Positions 5,620-6,696 of a DNA stretch of 6,696 nucleotides are shown in pieces. The DNA comes from an uncultured Oscillospiraceae bacterium (GTDB lineage: Bacteria > Bacillota > Clostridia > Oscillospirales > Oscillospiraceae). The first letter of the stretch is position 1, and each line of letters begins with the position of its first letter. The notes under the pieces were generated by a model. It saw nothing but the letters and a program-made list of their open reading frames with translations, was not told the origin of the DNA and searched no databases. Location of the stretch: assembly GCA_910587785.1 (NCBI GenBank), contig CAJUOA010000138.1, positions 1 through 6,696 of the forward strand. Reading direction: 5' to 3'. The position numbers were made by a program, and so were the translations under genes.

Positions 5620-6044
5620 GACGGCAGCTTTCCCTCCTTTTTCATCCTGTCCAAGACGTAGAAACCGTCATAGCCGGACATTTGGCCTATCTCTCCTTCC
5701 AGCACTTGGGAATAGTAGGTTCCGAACACCCGACTGGTCTCACCCCGCTCGCGTAGCCAGTGCCTGCCATCGTCCGAGTCATCGCTGCAAACCCTGACAG
5801 TCATGACCTCCGCGTCCTTCCAAAACTGCCCTGGCAGAGGACGCACCTTGACCTGCCCATAGCCAAGCTGGCAGGACTCGTCCACATAGCTCTCACCCCG
5901 GATACCCCGAAGCTCTACCAGCGTCTTTCCCCGCAGGCCCACCACTTGATAGAAGGAGCAGCCGCTACCGCACTCATCGTAGCTAGAATGCTTAAAGATG
6001 TTTCCAATGTGGATGTTCTCGTTGGTCGGTCGTTTTTTGCCCAT
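5616..6044 (-). CDS. Conserved hypothetical protein, 142 aa, mobile-element-type small protein
   Basis: First gene of the operon. Residues 11-50 carry IHIGNIFKHSSYDECGSGCSFYQVVGLRGKTLVELRGI, here broken as IHIGNIF, CSFYQVV and LVELRGI; this pattern (G.IF, then FYQVV, then a strand ending in R.I) recalls small uncharacterised proteins frequent in phage and conjugative elements of Firmicutes, where the pair is typically followed by a second beta-rich half, as seen here (VKVRPLPGQF, MTVRVC). It is likely a small beta-barrel; function unknown. Two cysteines (C25, C29) could bind metal, but the rest of a site is not evident. The frame stays open upstream to about 6212, but the ATG at 6042-6044 has AGGAGG six bases before it and lies downstream of a promoter, so this start is preferred. 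The stop overlaps the winged-helix gene by four bases. Confidence 0.75.
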   Translation of the reverse strand: MGKKRPTNENIHIGNIFKHSSYDECGSGCSFYQVVGLRGKTLVELRGIRGESYVDESCQLGYGQVKVRPLPGQFWKDAEVMTVRVCSDDSDDGRHWLRERGETSRVFGTYYSQVLEGEIGQMSGYDGFYVLDRMKKEGKLPS

Positions 6045-6087
6045 GCTGTTCCTCCTGTTCCGGCGCGTCCGCCTGTGTTGTGAGGCC

Positions 6088-6120
6088 AGTATAGCACACG
6101 CCTGCCCCGCAGTATGACAA
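6088..6120 (-). promoter_or_regulatory. Probable sigma-A promoter of the eight-gene operon
   Basis: On the minus strand TATACT (6088-6093) preceded by TGC makes an extended -10 box. A TTGTCA-like -35 box (6115-6120) is present but 21 bases away, longer than the usual 17, so activity may depend on the extended -10 or on an activator. The predicted start point near 6081 would leave a leader of about 37 bases before the ATG at 6044. Confidence 0.5.
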
Positions 6121-6123
6121 ACG

Positions 6124-6142
6124 TCCCGACGCTTTTTCGGGA
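6124..6142. repeat. Inverted repeat just upstream of the operon promoter
   Basis: TCCCGA (6124-6129) and TCGGGA (6137-6142) are perfect inverted copies with a 7-base spacer, ending four bases before the putative -35 box. It may be an operator for the winged-helix protein or the second half of a termination structure; GCGCTT and AAGCGT within it can pair alternatively. Confidence 0.4.
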
Positions 6143-6148
6143 AGCGCA

Positions 6149-6168
6149 TGACCGGCCTGGGCCGGTCA
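6149..6168 (-). terminator. Hairpin terminator candidate after the MBL-fold gene
   Basis: TGACCGGCC and GGCCGGTCA form a perfect 9-bp inverted repeat around a 2-base centre, with a further GCG/CGC pairing outside a bulge. It begins about ten bases after the TAA of the MBL-fold gene. There is no proper T run after it on the minus strand, so termination may be weak or factor-assisted. Confidence 0.5.
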
Positions 6169-6177
6169 CGCATTTGC

Positions 6178-6696
6178 TTACAGTTCGTCCAGATCCAGCG
6201 TCTGTCCGTCATGCAGGACCTTCACCCGATCCTTCCAGAGGGTGAAGGCCGGGATGGAGGCAAATTCATCCGCCCTCTCCGTGTGCATGGGGAGGATCCA
6301 CTTGGGGTCCACGGTATCAATCAGTTTGGCGATGGTCTCCACATAGGCGTGGCCGCTGGTGTGCAGGGTTTCGTAAGGATGACCGCCGATGAAGCGCAGC
6401 AGGTCTTTGTCGGCGTGCTCCTCCTCCAGATACCCCTTCCACATGGAATAGATGATCTGCCCCTGGCCGTCCTTGTCCAGAAATTCCTTCCGCAGGTTGT
6501 CGAAGGGGCTAATGTAGGTGTCCGGGTGAGTATTTTTCCGTGCCACCACCACAAAGCCGTCCCGCTCCAGTTCTTCCTTTGTAATGGCTTTGCAGTACAC
6601 AGGGTATTTCATGGACTCCCTGATCTCCCGCAGTTCCGCCCACCGGCCGTCGCCTTTGCCCAGCACCCGTATCGTGGGGTGCGTTTTCGAGGCCCG
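6178..6696 (-). CDS. MBL-fold RNase J-like metallohydrolase, C-terminal part (5' end outside the window)
   Basis: The frame is open to the right edge, so only the last 172 residues are present. The ending HTSGHAYVETIAKLIDTVDP followed by WILPMHTE is the pattern found at the end of the beta-CASP/RNase J-like branch of the metallo-beta-lactamase superfamily, where the SGHA motif and the P.H.E motif complete the active site of RNA- or DNA-cleaving enzymes. The metal-binding HxHxDH motif would be in the missing N-terminal part. The segment IIYSMWKGYLEEEHAD is part of the beta-CASP-like region. A GTG at 6664-6666 could be misread as a start, but the coding sequence continues upstream (THPTIRVLGKGDGRW). 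It ends before a hairpin and a new promoter, so it is a separate transcription unit from the operon to its left. Confidence 0.8.
   Translation of the reverse strand, partial: RASKTHPTIRVLGKGDGRWAELREIRESMKYPVYCKAITKEELERDGFVVVARKNTHPDTYISPFDNLRKEFLDKDGQGQIIYSMWKGYLEEEHADKDLLRFIGGHPYETLHTSGHAYVETIAKLIDTVDPKWILPMHTERADEFASIPAFTLWKDRVKVLHDGQTLDLDEL

Noticed and set aside
6045..6212. Upstream extension of the first operon gene to a start near 6212
   Set aside because: It would cross the hairpin and promoter and overlap the end of the MBL-fold gene. The extension has no protein-like pattern, while the ATG at 6044 has a strong Shine-Dalgarno.

Overview
The window looks like chromosomal DNA of a Gram-positive gut Clostridia-type bacterium, probably an Oscillospirales relative. 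This is inferred from moderately high G+C over most of its length, consistent GGAGG-type ribosome binding sites, tight gene packing, and protein families I associate with Oscillospiraceae and Lachnospiraceae. No rRNA, tRNA, CRISPR array, transposase or integrase was found. Every gene I can support lies on the minus strand, so the window reads right to left.

Right edge (6178-6696): the C-terminal part of a metallo-beta-lactamase-fold, RNase J-like hydrolase, followed by a strong hairpin. Next come a probable promoter (about 6088-6120) and a tightly packed run of eight genes that looks like one operon (6044 down to 555). In transcription order they are: a 142-aa small protein of a type often seen in accessory DNA; a 171-aa tandem winged-helix regulator; a 145-aa unknown; an ADP-ribosylglycohydrolase (ARH/DraG family); a soluble protein joining a MotA-cytoplasmic-like segment to a FliG C-terminal-like domain; a 142-aa conserved hypothetical; a PPP-type metallophosphatase; and a 391-aa protein of unknown function. 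Spacings run from an 8-base overlap to 37 bases, and nearly every start has a clear Shine-Dalgarno sequence.

Left part (about 1-650): base composition falls sharply, to roughly one third G+C. The last gene of the operon runs into this AT-rich DNA and ends in about 29 residues with foreign codon use. Beyond it lie a decayed gene with an in-frame stop and an intact 81-aa gene resembling the DUF6718 type. The window ends in a hairpin-rich, geneless 136 bases with a terminator facing the other way. A 25-base near-perfect palindrome sits exactly at the composition boundary, so a rearrangement there is likely.

How the genes may work together (inference): two enzymes that remove protein modifications, an ADP-ribose hydrolase and a phosphoprotein/nucleotide-type phosphatase, share a transcript with a DNA-binding protein and a flagellar-motor-like fusion, with no other flagellar gene in view. 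The motor-like fusion is the most unusual item. It contains diverged versions of the two domains that touch each other at the flagellar stator-rotor interface, but has no membrane segments.
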